Shown here in pieces: positions 63,611-64,000 of a stretch of DNA of 64,000 nt. Position numbers and translations under genes: made by a program. Below the pieces are notes generated by a model. The model saw only the letters and a program-made list of their open reading frames with translations, ran no database searches and was not told the DNA's origin. Each line of letters begins with the position of its first letter. The first letter of the stretch is position 1. The DNA comes from Bradyrhizobium sp. NFR13 (GTDB lineage Bacteria; Pseudomonadota; Alphaproteobacteria; Rhizobiales; Xanthobacteraceae). The stretch spans positions 1 through 64,000 of the forward strand of contig NZ_FOTP01000002.1 in assembly GCF_900114605.1 (NCBI RefSeq), in the 5' to 3' direction.

Positions 63611-64000
63611 CCGAACAACCCAACGTTCGCAATTTCACGATCAACTTCGGTCCGCAGCATCCGGCGGCGCACGGCGTGCTCCGTCTGGTGCTGGAGCTCG
63701 ACGGCGAAGTCGTTGAGCGCGTCGATCCGCATATCGGCCTGCTTCACCGCGGCACCGAGAAGCTGATTGAGCAGAAGACCTATCTGCAGGCGATCCCGTA
63801 TTTCGACCGGCTCGATTACGTCGCGCCGATGAACCAGGAACACGCGTTCTGTCTGGCCGCTGAAAAGCTGCTCGGCATCACCGTGCCGCGCCGTGGCCAG
63901 TTGATCCGCGTGCTGTATTCGGAAATCGGCCGCATCCTGTCGCATCTTCTCAACGTCACCACGCAGGCGATGGACGTCGGCGCGCTGACCCCGCCGCTGT
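63607..64000 (+). CDS. nuoD: NADH-quinone oxidoreductase subunit D (5' part)
   Basis: The first 131 residues of the 49-kDa subunit, cut by the window end. Visible are [59 protein letters not shown] and the beginning of [12 protein letters not shown]. With NuoB it forms the quinone pocket. Starts at an ATG overlapping the nuoC stop. Confidence 0.97.
   Translation, partial: MTEQPNVRNFTINFGPQHPAAHGVLRLVLELDGEVVERVDPHIGLLHRGTEKLIEQKTYLQAIPYFDRLDYVAPMNQEHAFCLAAEKLLGITVPRRGQLIRVLYSEIGRILSHLLNVTTQAMDVGALTPPL

Overview
The window reads as a high-GC alphaproteobacterial chromosome, most likely a Bradyrhizobium, Rhodopseudomonas, Afipia or Nitrobacter relative. The basis is the core gene content (tig-clpP-clpX-lon, nuoABCD, glnB-glnA, rplM-rpsI, cox15-type heme A synthase, DUF2842) and many small Bradyrhizobium-like hypothetical proteins. 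No species can be assigned from the sequence alone.

Region 1 (1 to about 21,766) is the right part of an integrated genomic island; its left end is outside the window. At the right edge sit a tyrosine integrase, an AlpA/Xis-like protein and a primase-helicase, followed by a 3' tRNA remnant (probably tRNA-Pro) that marks the attachment site. The cargo is mostly short accessory genes: GcrA-like and winged-helix regulators, an SRAP gene inside a run of small zinc-ribbon genes, a PRC-barrel protein, a beta-barrel porin, and several very small membrane proteins, some of them too short for usual gene callers. At least two adjacent small genes near 1.4-1.8 kb look frameshifted. The most unusual block is 9,064-13,878: six consecutive minus-strand genes, all with export signals (lipoprotein, Cys-rich peptide, KTSC-like protein, DUF2272 protein, lysozyme-like protein, caspase-like peptidase), in visibly more AT-rich DNA than the rest of the window.

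Region 2 (21.8-33.2 kb) is chromosomal. It starts with small exported or membrane proteins and continues with an exopolysaccharide locus: O-antigen-ligase-type polymerase/ligase, undecaprenyl-phosphate sugar transferase, family-4 glycosyltransferase, Wzz/BY-kinase-like chain-length protein, CelD-like acyltransferase and a NodB-fold protein. The last of these and the BY-kinase domain have lost their catalytic motifs.

Region 3 (33.3-49.3 kb) is metabolic and housekeeping: heme A synthase, FTR1 iron permease, O-acetylhomoserine sulfhydrylase, CoA-binding protein, enoyl-CoA hydratase, thioesterase, ribosomal proteins L13/S9, a GGDEF diguanylate cyclase, an AI-2E family transporter, glutamine synthetase with PII, NAD(P)HX repair enzyme and a SufI-like protein.

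Region 4 (49.4-64 kb) holds tRNA-Leu, trigger factor, ClpP, ClpX and Lon (protein quality control), a GFA-family enzyme, tRNA-Val, a luxR-luxI quorum-sensing operon with a coupled small third gene, peptidase T, HU, tRNA-Asp, two tandem paralogous small proteins and the start of the complex I operon (nuoA-B-C-D, the last cut by the window end).
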